Shown here: positions 9,170 to 18,365 of the stretch, in pieces
Layout: each line of letters starts with the position of its first letter
Numbering within the stretch: position 1 is the first letter of the stretch
Source: CAZOBJ01 sp964577825
GTDB lineage: Bacteria > Planctomycetota > SZUA-567 > JAFGNG01
NCBI GenBank assembly: GCA_964577825.1
Contig: CAZOBJ010000001.1
Location: 11,877 to 75,876 of the forward strand
Reading direction: 5' to 3'
Length of the DNA stretch: 64,000 bases
Translations under genes and position numbers: made by a program
The notes under the pieces: generated by a model
What the model was told of the DNA's origin: nothing
Seen by the model: the letters and a program-made list of their open reading frames with translations, nothing else
Databases searched by the model: none

Positions 9170-9201
9170 CGCAGCTTCAGGCAGCGACCAGGAGGACGGC
9201 A

Positions 9202-10803
9202 GTGGCGAGGATCCAGACAGCTCTGATAACAGTCGCGGATAAGACCGGGGTCGCGCAGTTTGCGCAGCGACTCGTCGGGCTCGGAGTTGAACTCCTTGCC
9301 ACGGGAGGGACGGCTCGCTTGCTGCGTGAGAGAGAGCTCGAGGTGACCGACGTCAGCGAGTACACGGGCTTCCCGGAGATACTGGACGGCGGCCTGCGCG
9401 TGCTTCACCCCAAGGTGACCGGCGGCGTTCTGGCCCGGCGCGATCAGCGGCACCTGCGCGAGTTGGAGAAGCTTGGCATCCGCACGATCGACATGGTGGT
9501 CGTGAACCTCTATCCGCACGTCAGCCTGATATCGCAGCCCGGCGTCCGGCAGATGCAGGCGATTGAGGACATCGACATCGCCGGGCCGACCGTCGTCCGG
9601 GCGGCCGCCAAGAACTACACCCACGTGGCAGTCGTCACCAACCCGGCCACGTACGACAGCGTGGCGGAGGAACTTGAGAGCAACGACGTGCACCTCTCCG
9701 AGGAGACGCACTTCAAGCTCGCCCTGGACGCGTTCCGCCACACTGCTCACTATGACGCGGCCATCGCGAGGTACTTCGCCAGCATCCACGGCGAGGTGGG
9801 GACCGCCCTGGAGCAGATCACGCTGGAATACGACAAGAGGCAGGACCTGCGCTACGGCGAGAACCCGCACCAGCGGGCCGCCTTCTACGTCGAGCAGGAC
9901 GTCAAGGAGCCCTCGGTGAGCGGCGCCAGGCAGGTCGCCGGCCCCGTGCTCTCCTTCAGCAACGCCCTGGACCTCGATGCCGGGATCGAGCTAGCCAAGG
10001 AGTTCGAGCGCCCGGTCGCAGTGATCGTCAAGCTGGCGAATCCGTGCGGCGTTGCAGTCGCGAAGTCGCTCACCCGGGCCTACGAGAAGGCCTATCTGGC
10101 GGACCCGCGGGCCGCGTTTGGCAGCGCCGTTGTGCTCAATCGCCCTCTTGACGCGGACACGGCCCGGGCCGTCGCCGGCCCCGTAGTTGAGGTGGATGGC
10201 AAACCCGTGCCCCGTTTGGTGGAGTGCCTGGCTGCTCCGGGCTTCGAGGACGGGGCGCTGGACGCCCTCCGCGAGAAGGCTGACTGGGCAGCCCGTACGC
10301 GCCTGCTCGAGGTCGGGCCTCTGGGGCCGCGCGCCCGCGACGAGGCCAGCAAGGACTTCAAGCGCGTCACTGGCGGCGTGCTGCTGCAGGATCGCGACCT
10401 GATTGGGCTCGATCCCGGGGGGCTGAAGGTTGTTACGGGAACCGCCCCCAGCGCGCAGCAGATGCGGAATCTGAAGTTCGCCTGGCTCTGCTGCAAGCAC
10501 GTCACGTCCAACGCCATCGTCGTGGCCAAGGGCAAGACGCTGGTGGGCGTCGGCGCGGGGCAGATGAGTCGCCTCGACGCAACCGTCCTGGCCCTGACCA
10601 AGGCCGGCGCAAGGGCGCGCGGAGCCGTGCTGGCCAGCGACGGCTTCTTCCGGTTCCCCGACGCCGTCCAGCGTGCGGCCGAAGCGGGCGTGGCGGCGAT
10701 CATCCAGTCCGGGGGGGCGGAGCACGACCAGGCAGTCATTGAAGCCGCCGAACAGGCCGGGATCGCCATGGTCTTCACCGGCATCCGGCACTTCCGCCAT
10801 TGA
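9202..10803 (+). CDS. purH: Bifunctional AICAR transformylase/IMP cyclohydrolase PurH with altered active site
   Basis: Last two steps of de novo IMP synthesis. The N-terminal cyclohydrolase domain (residues 1 to about 190) has DKTGV, the ATGGT stretch and LHPKVTGG. The AICAR formyltransferase domain follows, with RYGENPHQ. The start is taken as the GTG at 9202 because an AGGAGG ribosome site lies seven bases before it; this gives 533 residues, normal for PurH. The normally invariant KH pair before ANPCG reads K277-L278 here, so the catalytic histidine of the transformylase is missing. SAFGG is AAFGS and DAFFPF is DGFFRF. The cyclohydrolase half looks intact. Confidence 0.93.
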   Translation: MARIQTALITVADKTGVAQFAQRLVGLGVELLATGGTARLLRERELEVTDVSEYTGFPEILDGGLRVLHPKVTGGVLARRDQRHLRELEKLGIRTIDMVVVNLYPHVSLISQPGVRQMQAIEDIDIAGPTVVRAAAKNYTHVAVVTNPATYDSVAEELESNDVHLSEETHFKLALDAFRHTAHYDAAIARYFASIHGEVGTALEQITLEYDKRQDLRYGENPHQRAAFYVEQDVKEPSVSGARQVAGPVLSFSNALDLDAGIELAKEFERPVAVIVKLANPCGVAVAKSLTRAYEKAYLADPRAAFGSAVVLNRPLDADTARAVAGPVVEVDGKPVPRLVECLAAPGFEDGALDALREKADWAARTRLLEVGPLGPRARDEASKDFKRVTGGVLLQDRDLIGLDPGGLKVVTGTAPSAQQMRNLKFAWLCCKHVTSNAIVVAKGKTLVGVGAGQMSRLDATVLALTKAGARARGAVLASDGFFRFPDAVQRAAEAGVAAIIQSGGAEHDQAVIEAAEQAGIAMVFTGIRHFRH

Positions 10804-10816
10804 GAGGTCGCCTGCC

Positions 10817-11977
10817 ATGGCTCAGCCGGCGGAAGAGCCGCAGGTGCTGCACCTTGACGAACAGCGGGGCTGGCGCGGCGGCGAGCAGCAGATGCTGTAC
10901 CTGGCCAAAGGGCTGCGGGCCCGCGCCGTTCGCACCGCCGCTCTCGTGCAGCCGGGCTGCGCCGCTGCGGAGCGCGTCCGCGCCAGCGGCGTTGACGTTC
11001 TCCGAACCCGCATGGCAGGGGAGGTGGACCTGCCGGCGGCCTGGCACATCGCCCGGCTGGCGCGGTCCAGTGGGTTCAACATCCTGCATTCCCACACGGC
11101 TCACACGCACATGCTGGCGCTGCTCGCGGCCCGCATGAACGGCGGCCGGTGCAAGGTCGTCTCGCACCGCCGCATCGAGTACCCCGTCGGGCGGGCCTTC
11201 CTGGGCCTGGGCAGGGTCAAGTACCTCTTCGGCGTGGACGCCTACGTCGCCATCAGCAACCGCGTCAAGGAGACCCTTCTGGAAGCCGGCGTGCCCGAGT
11301 GGCGGGTCTTCGTCGTGCGCAGCGCCACGGACCCGGAACGGTTCCTGCACGTCCGGCCGCGGGCCGGCCTGCGCGCCAGCCTGGGGGTCCCGGACGACGC
11401 CTTCGTCGTCGGCAACATCGCTGCGCTGGTGGGGCACAAGGACCACCGCACGTTGCTGGAAGCCTGCCGCGTCGTGCGGGACAACATGCCCCAGACGTGG
11501 GTGGTCATTGTGGGCGACGGGCCGCTGCGCGAGGAAGTGCGTGCCAAGGCGCGCAGCATGCACATGGACGACCGCCTCGTGATGACCGGGTTTCGGGACG
11601 ACGTGCCGGAGCTTATCCGCGCCTTCGACGTGTTCGCCCTGAGCAGCTCGGAAGAAGGCCTCTGCAGCACGCTGCTGGAGGTGGCTGCCAGCGGCTGTCC
11701 CATCGTGGCCACGGACGCGGGCGGCGTCCGGGAGGCCGTGCTTCCCGATCGGACCGGCGTCATCGTTCCCACGCGCAGTCCGCGCGCCCTGGCTCAGGGC
11801 GTGCTCCAGCTGGCAGCGCACCCGCAGCAGGCCCGGCAGATGGCGGCCCGCGGCAGGGAGCGGGTCCGAACGCACTTCAACACCGACGTCCTGGCCGAGC
11901 GAACGCTGGAGGTCTACCGGCGTGTGCTGGCCGGCCGGGTGGGGCCGCAGTGGGAGGCAGGGCTCTGCGAGGACTGA
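10817..11977 (+). CDS. GT4-type glycosyltransferase
   Basis: A 386-residue GT-B glycosyltransferase of the GT4 group. The N-terminal domain carries the RGGEQQM acceptor-side loop and HSHTAHTH, as in capsule and lipopolysaccharide sugar transferases. The C-terminal domain has GDGPLR and the E-x7-E nucleotide-sugar motif (EEGLCSTLLE) followed by a GG-R-E. No signal peptide or membrane span is seen, so it probably acts at the cytoplasmic face. It starts 13 bases after purH. Donor and acceptor cannot be read from sequence. Confidence 0.88.
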   Translation: MAQPAEEPQVLHLDEQRGWRGGEQQMLYLAKGLRARAVRTAALVQPGCAAAERVRASGVDVLRTRMAGEVDLPAAWHIARLARSSGFNILHSHTAHTHMLALLAARMNGGRCKVVSHRRIEYPVGRAFLGLGRVKYLFGVDAYVAISNRVKETLLEAGVPEWRVFVVRSATDPERFLHVRPRAGLRASLGVPDDAFVVGNIAALVGHKDHRTLLEACRVVRDNMPQTWVVIVGDGPLREEVRAKARSMHMDDRLVMTGFRDDVPELIRAFDVFALSSSEEGLCSTLLEVAASGCPIVATDAGGVREAVLPDRTGVIVPTRSPRALAQGVLQLAAHPQQARQMAARGRERVRTHFNTDVLAERTLEVYRRVLAGRVGPQWEAGLCED

Positions 11978-11984
11978 ATGGGCC

Positions 11985-13550
11985 TCACTGGCCGTCGAAC
12001 GTCCGCCCGGACGTGTGTGCCAGATACACTATGCAGCGCTCGCACCCGCGGCTTGTCCGGCAGCAATCACGGTAAATCTGGTGCAGTCCCTGCTGGCGCC
12101 GCGTGGAGCCGACCACCTTTCGCGCTTCCTCACGGCTGCCGAAGATCACCTGGTTCATGCGGCGCGTGACGGCGTTGCCCGGGCGGGGTGGCATACGCTG
12201 CCACACGAGCTGCATGCGCTCGGCAGTCTCGGTGTCGCCCTCCGCCCGCGCGTGGGCCAGCAGCATCGGCAGCAGCACGTCCACCAGGATGCTTGTGGCG
12301 CGCTGACGGCCAACGAGCGCTCGGGGGTTGCCGAACTTCTTCGCGCCGAAGCCGTAGCGATGCGACCAGTAGGGATGGTCGAGCTGGAGGAAGGTGTCCA
12401 GCAAGGCCCCCCGAAGCGCCGTGTCGAGACGCCCCCTTCCCGTGGGACGAGAGACGCCGGCGACGCGGCGCAGGAGGTGCGAGAAAAGCCCTCCGTGCAG
12501 GTGTCCGGCGTAGAGGCGCGCCAGGGCCGCGATCCGCCTCGTGGGATAGTTGGCGGGCCTGGTGCCGGCGAAGTGCCAGTGTTCCGGGCCGAGATTGACC
12601 TGGGTCGGCGGCGCGCCGAAGTCCCGCCACCTGCGCCGCAACTCACCCACATGGGCGACCGTCTCAGGGTCCGCGTCTTCCGGCTCCACTGCTGCCAGGA
12701 AGCCGGCCACGGAGAAGAGGGCCGCCTCCAGAATCAGGGACTTCTCCTCGAACGTGGCGTCGGCCGGCACGCGTTCTCGCAGCAGGTGCGCCGGCAGCAG
12801 GCCGGCGAGCTGCATGAAGGGCATCCGGTTGTTCTTGTAGCCCAGCGCCTCGGCTACTCGCTCGTAGAGCAGTTGCTCCCGGGGGTGGTTCTCGAACAGC
12901 CCTGCGCACGTCGCCGCCCGCGTGAAGAGACGATGGTCCCCCGCCGCGTCCAGCAGTCCGCCGAGCCACTCGGGGCCGATCTCACCGGACGCGTACGCGG
13001 GTCCGCAGTACCTGCCCTCGACGGCCGCGCGTGCGTAGAGGGGAGTCTCATCCTCCGGACCGATGACCTCGACCAGCTCTTCGAGGTCCTCCTCGATCAC
13101 GTTGCTCAGGGTGAGCTGGGGTATCTGCTTGCCGTCCTGGGCGAGGACGCACGGCTCGTCCCGGTCGTTCCACATGACGACGTGGAGCGCCACGTCGTTG
13201 TATTCGGGCTGTCTGTCGTGGCCGTGCGCGTGCCAGGAGGAGGCGAGGGTGTGTACTTCGACGTCGCCGACGACCCTGCCGGTGCCCTCGAGGACGAACT
13301 CCGCCCGGATGAAATCCGGTCCGCCCTCGACGTTCCACCAGCCGGGGGAGAGCACCTCCATGCGCCGCCCGTCGTCGGTGGTCAGTCCCTCCGAGGGGAA
13401 GTGGCTGCCGAACCAGACGCACCGCACGATCTCTTCGCGCACGCTCCGGCCGGCCAGGCCGTAGGTGGACTGCTTCTCGCCGAGTTCGGCGGCGAACTGC
13501 TCCCGCAGTTGCCCGTACACGTCGCAGAAGTCGTTCCGCTTCTCAGGCAT
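11985..13550 (-). CDS. DUF2851 family protein
   Basis: A 521-residue protein matching the uncharacterised DUF2851 family: NVEGGPDF near residue 73, GDVEVH, then W-HAHGH, YNDVALHVV, and the closing QGLHQIYRDCC with a Cys-rich end (C-x6-C-x2-C). The N-terminal part resembles a nuclease-like beta-fold in other members, but no activity is known. It lies 30 bases after the EF-P gene and is probably cotranscribed with it. It converges on the glycosyltransferase with only 7 bases between the stops. Confidence 0.8.
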   Translation of the reverse strand: MPEKRNDFCDVYGQLREQFAAELGEKQSTYGLAGRSVREEIVRCVWFGSHFPSEGLTTDDGRRMEVLSPGWWNVEGGPDFIRAEFVLEGTGRVVGDVEVHTLASSWHAHGHDRQPEYNDVALHVVMWNDRDEPCVLAQDGKQIPQLTLSNVIEEDLEELVEVIGPEDETPLYARAAVEGRYCGPAYASGEIGPEWLGGLLDAAGDHRLFTRAATCAGLFENHPREQLLYERVAEALGYKNNRMPFMQLAGLLPAHLLRERVPADATFEEKSLILEAALFSVAGFLAAVEPEDADPETVAHVGELRRRWRDFGAPPTQVNLGPEHWHFAGTRPANYPTRRIAALARLYAGHLHGGLFSHLLRRVAGVSRPTGRGRLDTALRGALLDTFLQLDHPYWSHRYGFGAKKFGNPRALVGRQRATSILVDVLLPMLLAHARAEGDTETAERMQLVWQRMPPRPGNAVTRRMNQVIFGSREEARKVVGSTRRQQGLHQIYRDCCRTSRGCERCIVYLAHTSGRTFDGQ

Positions 13551-13580
13551 GCTTGCGCGCCCTGGAAGCCGTTGCGCCGG

Positions 13581-14138
13581 TCACGCCCGGCCGAGGAACT
13601 CGCCCGTGCGCGTGTCCACCTGCACCCTGTCGCCTGTCTTGATGTGCCCGGGGACCTTTACCGTCAGACCCGTCTCCAGTTCGGCGGGTTTGGTGACTGT
13701 GGTGGCCGTGTCGCCCCGGACGGCGGGGTCGGTCCGGGCCACCTCCAGCACCACGCTCGACGGCATCTCGATGGCGACGGGCTGCCCCTCGTGCAGGGCC
13801 AGCTCCGCACCCGCATTGTAGGTGAGGTAGGGCAGCGCGTCGGCCAGAAGGTCCTCGCCGACGTGAAGTTGCTCCCCGGACTGCGGGTCCATGAACACGT
13901 ACGCCGTGCCGTCCTGGTAGAGATACTCCATGCGCCGCTTCTCCAGAAATGCCCTGTCCACCTCGTCGCTGGAGGAGAAGCGGTTCGTCTCGACGTGGCC
14001 GTCATCCAGGTTCTGAAGTTTCATCTGGATGTACGCGCCCCTCTTGCCGGTGAAGGTCTGCTGCGTGTCGGTGACGCGCCAGAGGGCCTCTCGCCATCGG
14101 ATGACGTTGCCTCTTTTTATCTGCACAGCACGAACCAT
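13581..14138 (-). CDS. efp: Elongation factor P family protein
   Basis: A 185-residue EF-P, the ribosome-binding factor that relieves stalling at polyproline. The KOW-like N-domain, central OB domain and C-terminal OB domain (ending TRTGEFLGR) are present at usual length. The ATG at 14138 has an AAGGGA ribosome site. The tip loop that receives the modification in characterised EF-Ps reads TGKRGA (residues 30-35). A lysine is at the expected place but it is followed by Arg rather than Gly, unlike the PGKG of E. coli. No EpmA, EpmB or EarP gene is in the window. A YeiP-like paralogue cannot be excluded. Confidence 0.85.
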   Translation of the reverse strand: MVRAVQIKRGNVIRWREALWRVTDTQQTFTGKRGAYIQMKLQNLDDGHVETNRFSSSDEVDRAFLEKRRMEYLYQDGTAYVFMDPQSGEQLHVGEDLLADALPYLTYNAGAELALHEGQPVAIEMPSSVVLEVARTDPAVRGDTATTVTKPAELETGLTVKVPGHIKTGDRVQVDTRTGEFLGRA

Positions 14139-14199
14139 CGCCGCGATCCCTTTCACTGCATTCAGCGCGTGGTGGCGTTGCCCCTGCCGAAGACTCGAC

Positions 14200-14228
14200 A
14201 TGATAGCGCACAGCGCCCTGCCGCACAA
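14200..14228 (-). promoter_or_regulatory. Candidate promoter for efp-DUF2851
   Basis: On the minus strand TTGTGC (14228-14223), a 17-base spacer and TATCAT (14205-14200) lie about 60 bases before the EF-P start. Confidence 0.33.
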
Positions 14229-14245
14229 GACGCGCAAGGCTGTCC

Positions 14246-14273
14246 TTGCCCTCCTCCGCGCGGAAGGTATAGA
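14246..14273 (+). promoter_or_regulatory. Candidate promoter for the CapA gene
   Basis: TTGCCC (14246-14251), a 16-base spacer and TATAGA (14268-14273) lie 38 bases before the ATG at 14312. Confidence 0.4.
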
Positions 14274-14311
14274 ATCCATCGTCCCGCGAGTCCGCCCCGT
14301 GAGGCCGGTAA

Positions 14312-15655
14312 ATGGCAAGTGCTGAAGAAGGATACTGGGTCAAGCCGCTCTCGCGGCCCGAGTCTGCTCATGCGGACCTCGCTTCGATCGTCTTCGTGGG
14401 CGACTTCTATCTCGAGCCGGCCCCGGAGACGCGGTCCGTCTCCGACCTGGCGGCAAGCCCCGTGATCGACGCCCTGCGAGGCGCCTCGGCGGCGATAGTG
14501 AACCTCGAAGGCCCCCTGGCCGGCAGTGGAGAGCCCATCCCCAAGGTCGGGTCGCACATGTCCCAGGACCGCACGGCGCCGGGACTGCTCGCCGCGATGG
14601 GGTTCGACGTGGCCTGCCTGGCGAACAACCACATCATGGACTACGGGTTGCCGGCCCTCGTGGACACCGTCCGGGCCTGCTCGCAGAGCGGCGTGCTGAC
14701 CGTCGGGGCGGGCGTGGACGCGCGGCAGGCGGCGGCGCCCGTGAGGCTGGAGACTCCCGGGGGGCGCCCCGTTCGCGTACTGTCGTTCTGCGAGCGGGAG
14801 TTCAACGTCGGGGAGGACGGCGCGGGCGCCGCGTGGGTATCCAGCCCGGAGGCCGAGCGACTTGTCAGGTCTGCCGCGGCGGAGGGCGACCTTGTCGTCG
14901 TCTGCGCGCACGGCGGCCAGATGGACGTGCCCTTTCCGCCCGTGCAGCGTTGCCGCCAACTGCGCCGGTTCGTTGACGCCGGGGCGGACCTGGTCATCGG
15001 GCACCATCCTCACGTCCCCCAGGGGTGGGAATCGTGGCGCGGCCGGTTCATCTTCTACAGCCTGGGCGACTTCCTCTTCGGCAGCGCCGTCCGTGCCCAG
15101 AAGCCCAATCGTGATTGGGGCCTGCTGGTCAGGGCCCTGGCCGGTGACGGCGGCATTGAGGGCCTCCAGGTGCTCCCCGTGGAGCGCGCCGGGCGCGGGG
15201 TGGCGTTCATCTCCGACGAGGGCCGGCTGCGCGCCTGCACGGAGTATCTGCTGCGCCTCTCGGCAATCACGCCTGGCGACGCTCTGGTGCCCTACTGGCA
15301 GGAGGTCGCGGTGCGCCTCACGGAGGGGACGTATTGCCGCGTGTTGGAGGACGCGGTCATCGGGACGCCGGGCCGGCAGCCGCGCCGGGGCGTGCGCCTT
15401 CACAGGACCGTCTGGCTGCTCCGGCGGATCCTCGACCTCTGGTTCGCGAAGGGGCGCGGGCCGGAGCCTGCCCTCATCGGGCCCGCGTCAGAGCGCCAGT
15501 GGCCGCGCCTGCTGAACGCCCTGCGTTGCGAATCGCACCGCTGGGCAATGGAGACGGCGCTCGAGGTCCTCGGGGGGCAGTGCGAGGACCGACGCTCGCC
15601 CGACGTGGCCGCCGACGTCGCCGACCTGCTCGCCTGGCGACGGCCCGGTCCGTGA
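14312..15655 (+). CDS. CapA-family metallophosphatase-like protein
   Basis: A 447-residue protein of the CapA/PGA_cap family, a calcineurin-like fold linked to poly-gamma-glutamate capsule synthesis but widespread with unclear roles. Visible signatures are FVGDFYL near residue 30, VNLEGPL, the ANNHIMDYG motif near 108, VCAHGG, and GHHPHVPQG followed by YSLGDFLFG. The C-terminal 150 residues are extra and not assigned. No signal peptide is evident, so it may be cytoplasmic. It stands alone, convergent with the permease. Confidence 0.85.
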   Translation: MASAEEGYWVKPLSRPESAHADLASIVFVGDFYLEPAPETRSVSDLAASPVIDALRGASAAIVNLEGPLAGSGEPIPKVGSHMSQDRTAPGLLAAMGFDVACLANNHIMDYGLPALVDTVRACSQSGVLTVGAGVDARQAAAPVRLETPGGRPVRVLSFCEREFNVGEDGAGAAWVSSPEAERLVRSAAAEGDLVVVCAHGGQMDVPFPPVQRCRQLRRFVDAGADLVIGHHPHVPQGWESWRGRFIFYSLGDFLFGSAVRAQKPNRDWGLLVRALAGDGGIEGLQVLPVERAGRGVAFISDEGRLRACTEYLLRLSAITPGDALVPYWQEVAVRLTEGTYCRVLEDAVIGTPGRQPRRGVRLHRTVWLLRRILDLWFAKGRGPEPALIGPASERQWPRLLNALRCESHRWAMETALEVLGGQCEDRRSPDVAADVADLLAWRRPGP

Positions 15656-15665
15656 AACTACGCGC

Positions 15666-16985
15666 TCACATCCAGACCAGCCACAGGAACGCCGCGCCGG
15701 CCCCCACCGCCGCCAGCGTGAAAGGCAGTCCGATCTTTACGAACCCGAGGAAGTCCAGGGATTCGTCCTCGGTCCTGTTGATGAGCCCGTAGGCCACGAT
15801 GTTGGCCGATGCGCCGATGGGGGTGACGTTGCCGCCCAGGCAGGCGCCGATCAGGAGCCCGAAGGGCAGGATGAGGTTTGTCGGGGCGAGCCCCATGCCG
15901 GTCCCCACGGTCTCCACCAGGGGGAGCATGGCCGCCAGGTAGGGCACGTTGTCCACGAACGCGCTGATCAGCACGCTGAAACCCACGACCAGCAGGAACG
16001 CGCCCAGCACGCTCTGGCCGGTCAGAGCGGTGATCCCGCGGGCCGCGCCGGCCACGACGCCGGCTTTGTCCAGCGCATAGACCAGGGTGAAGACGCCCGC
16101 CAGGAAGAAGGTCGTGCTCCAATCGTAGGACGTGAGCACCCTGGCCGCCGTCTGGCGGTCACGCGCGTAGAGCCACGCGCAGGCGACGGCCGCGGCCGTC
16201 ATGCAGACGGCCGCGCCGAACCACACGAAGCCGGGATCCACCCACGAAGCCCCCGCCAGACCGACGATCATGAGGCCCAGCAGGGCCGTGGGGAACCAGC
16301 TGCGCGGCTGCTCGCGCTCCATGCGCACGATCGGCTGCTTGTGGCGCCGGAACATCAGCCAGAGCACGGTGAACCCCGCGACGGCCCCGACCTGGATGGC
16401 GAAGAATATGCCCGGTTTGCCATGGAGCCAGAAGAAATCGTTGAAGTTCAGGCTGAACCGGGCGGCCAGAATCATGCTCGGCGGGTCCCCGATCAGCGTG
16501 GCCGTGCCCTGAAGGTTCGAGGAGATGGCGATTCCGACGATGAAAGGCACGCTGGAGACCTTCAGCTTGCGGGCGAGGGCCATCGCGACCGGCGCCACGA
16601 TGAGCACGGTTGCCACGTTCTCGGCGACGGCGCTGATGACGCTCGCCAGGGCGCAGACCGCCAGGATGGCCCAGCCGACGTTCGGGCTCCTGTCAATCAA
16701 GATGTCCGCGCAGTAAGCCGGCACGCCGCTGTAGATGAACGCCTCCGCCACGACCAGCGTGCCGCAGAAGATGCCCATGACATTCCAGTTGATCGATGCC
16801 CAGCGGCCGGCCTCGCGCCGGAAGAGGTCTGCCAGACCAACGACGGACTCCCCGCCGAAGAGGCGGGGCAGCAGAAAGAGCACCCCTATGCCGATCCAGA
16901 TCGCCTTCGCTCGGTGCCGGCGGCTGACGATCAACCATAGGTAAACGAGGATGAAAACGGCGACTGTGAGGGTGGTTTCATTCAT
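15666..16985 (-). CDS. SLC13/ArsB-type ion permease
   Basis: A 439-residue polytopic membrane protein of the ion transporter superfamily (ArsB/CitM/SLC13-like). Two inverted-repeat hallmark segments are visible: QGTATLIGDPPSM near residue 165 and GGNVTPIGASANI near 385. About 11 hydrophobic segments are seen. Candidate substrates are dicarboxylates, Na+/H+ or arsenite; the sequence alone does not decide. The ATG lies just after a good promoter on the minus strand. Confidence 0.82.
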   Translation of the reverse strand: MNETTLTVAVFILVYLWLIVSRRHRAKAIWIGIGVLFLLPRLFGGESVVGLADLFRREAGRWASINWNVMGIFCGTLVVAEAFIYSGVPAYCADILIDRSPNVGWAILAVCALASVISAVAENVATVLIVAPVAMALARKLKVSSVPFIVGIAISSNLQGTATLIGDPPSMILAARFSLNFNDFFWLHGKPGIFFAIQVGAVAGFTVLWLMFRRHKQPIVRMEREQPRSWFPTALLGLMIVGLAGASWVDPGFVWFGAAVCMTAAAVACAWLYARDRQTAARVLTSYDWSTTFFLAGVFTLVYALDKAGVVAGAARGITALTGQSVLGAFLLVVGFSVLISAFVDNVPYLAAMLPLVETVGTGMGLAPTNLILPFGLLIGACLGGNVTPIGASANIVAYGLINRTEDESLDFLGFVKIGLPFTLAAVGAGAAFLWLVWM

Positions 16986-16994
16986 GAGGGTTGC

Positions 16995-17024
16995 AGTCTA
17001 ATGCGCCGGCGCGGGGGCGGTCAA
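16995..17024 (-). promoter_or_regulatory. Promoter for the SLC13-like permease
   Basis: On the minus strand TTGACC (17024-17019), an 18-base spacer and TAGACT (17000-16995). The predicted start is only a few bases before the ATG at 16985, so the leader would be very short. Confidence 0.42.
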
Positions 17025-17150
17025 CCGTCGGTCTCACGACGCGCGGCCGCGGCGGGGCGTCGTTCCTGCGCGGCCCCACACCGGGCGGGCGGGGCTCGTC
17101 TGACCCCAAAAGGCAGACCTGCCGGGCCGCACAGGGCGCGAGAGTTGCAG

Positions 17151-17179
17151 TTGACAGGAAAGGCCCAATGTAATACACT
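17151..17179 (+). promoter_or_regulatory. Promoter for the pheA-led operon
   Basis: A consensus TTGACA (17151-17156), a 17-base spacer and TACACT (17174-17179). The same pair of hexamers with the same spacing precedes the protein kinase gene at 34.5 kb. Confidence 0.55.
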
Positions 17180-17262
17180 CACAGACCGCACTGTGTATGT
17201 TGAGAGTCCCGGTGTCACTCCCGCCGGTTACTATGTGCCCACCCACGCCGGAAACAGCGCCC

Positions 17263-18327
17263 ATGGGGCTGGACGAACTGCGCAAGAGAATTGACGAATT
17301 GGACGGGAAGATCGTTCGTCTCATCAACGAGCGGGCGGGGGTGGCGCGGCAGATCGGCAAGCTTAAGAGCGACGACGGGGCGGCCGCGTATGTTCCGGCC
17401 AGGCACGAGATGGTCTATGGGAATGTGGCCGCTGCCAATGAAGGCCCATTGCCGGACGCCGTTTTCCGGGCCATCTATCGGGAGATAATGAGCGGCTGCC
17501 TCGCACTTGAGATGCAGCTCCGCGTCGCCTACCTGGGCCCGGAAGGGACGTTCACGCACGTGGCCGCGAGGGCGAACTTCGGCGATTCCGTTCAGTACGT
17601 GCCGGTCGCGACCATCGACGACGTGTTCGGCGAGGTCGAGCGCGGTCGGTCGGATTACGGAGTCGTGCCCGTGGAGAACTCGACGGGCGGAGGCATTCAC
17701 GAAACGCTCACCCGTTTCTTGAACAGCTCCGTGAAAGTATGCGCCGAGATCACCCAGGAGATCCACCACGCCCTGCTGGCACGCTGCCCGGCAGTGGAAG
17801 TGAAGAAGATATACAGCCGGGGTCAGGTCTTCGCGCAGACGCGGCGTTGGCTTCAGTCGCACATGCGGGATGCCGAACTCAGGGAGGTCAGCAGCACGAG
17901 CGTCGCCGCCGAGACGGCTGCCCGGGAACAGGGCGCGGCCGCAATCGCCAATGCCAGCATGGCCGCGGTGCACGGTCTCAATGTGCTGTATGACCACATC
18001 GAGGACTATTCGCACAACGTGACGCGGTTCTTCGTGCTGGGCGACCATGCCAGCGGTCCCACCGGGGACGACAAGACGGCGATCCTCTGCAGCGTTCGGG
18101 ACAAGGTCGGCGCGCTGTACGACCTGCTGACGCCGTTCAAGGAACACGGCATCAACATGACGAAGATCGAGTCCTTCCCCTCGCCAGACGCGCCCTGGCA
18201 GTACTACTTCTTTGTTGACTTCCTGGGGCACCCCGACCAGGAAGAGATCCGGCTCGCCCTGGAGCAGATGGAGCAGGAGTGTGTGACGTTCAAAGTCCTG
18301 GGGGCTTTCCCCCACGGCCAGGGCTGA
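17263..18327 (+). CDS. pheA: Bifunctional chorismate mutase/prephenate dehydratase
   Basis: Makes phenylpyruvate from chorismate via prephenate. Residues 1-85 are an AroQ-type chorismate mutase (LDELRKRIDELD, then NERAGVARQIGKLK). Residues 86 to about 265 are prephenate dehydratase (AYLGPEGTFTH, VPVENSTGGG, and VTRFFVL containing the TRF motif). A C-terminal ACT domain (GALYDLLTPF) should bind phenylalanine. The ESRP motif used for phenylalanine feedback in E. coli reads ESFP, so the arginine is lost. The ATG at 17263 starts exactly at the domain; an ATG at 17233 is possible. First gene of a long run. Confidence 0.93.
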   Translation: MGLDELRKRIDELDGKIVRLINERAGVARQIGKLKSDDGAAAYVPARHEMVYGNVAAANEGPLPDAVFRAIYREIMSGCLALEMQLRVAYLGPEGTFTHVAARANFGDSVQYVPVATIDDVFGEVERGRSDYGVVPVENSTGGGIHETLTRFLNSSVKVCAEITQEIHHALLARCPAVEVKKIYSRGQVFAQTRRWLQSHMRDAELREVSSTSVAAETAAREQGAAAIANASMAAVHGLNVLYDHIEDYSHNVTRFFVLGDHASGPTGDDKTAILCSVRDKVGALYDLLTPFKEHGINMTKIESFPSPDAPWQYYFFVDFLGHPDQEEIRLALEQMEQECVTFKVLGAFPHGQG

Positions 18328-18365
18328 GGTCTTCGATGGCTCAGGTTTTTCGGGATTTAAACGCC

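Noticed and set aside
11922..14465. 847-codon plus-strand frame
   Set aside because: It runs antisense to DUF2851 and EF-P, which have clear motifs, and shows only low-complexity Arg/Pro/Val-rich sequence.
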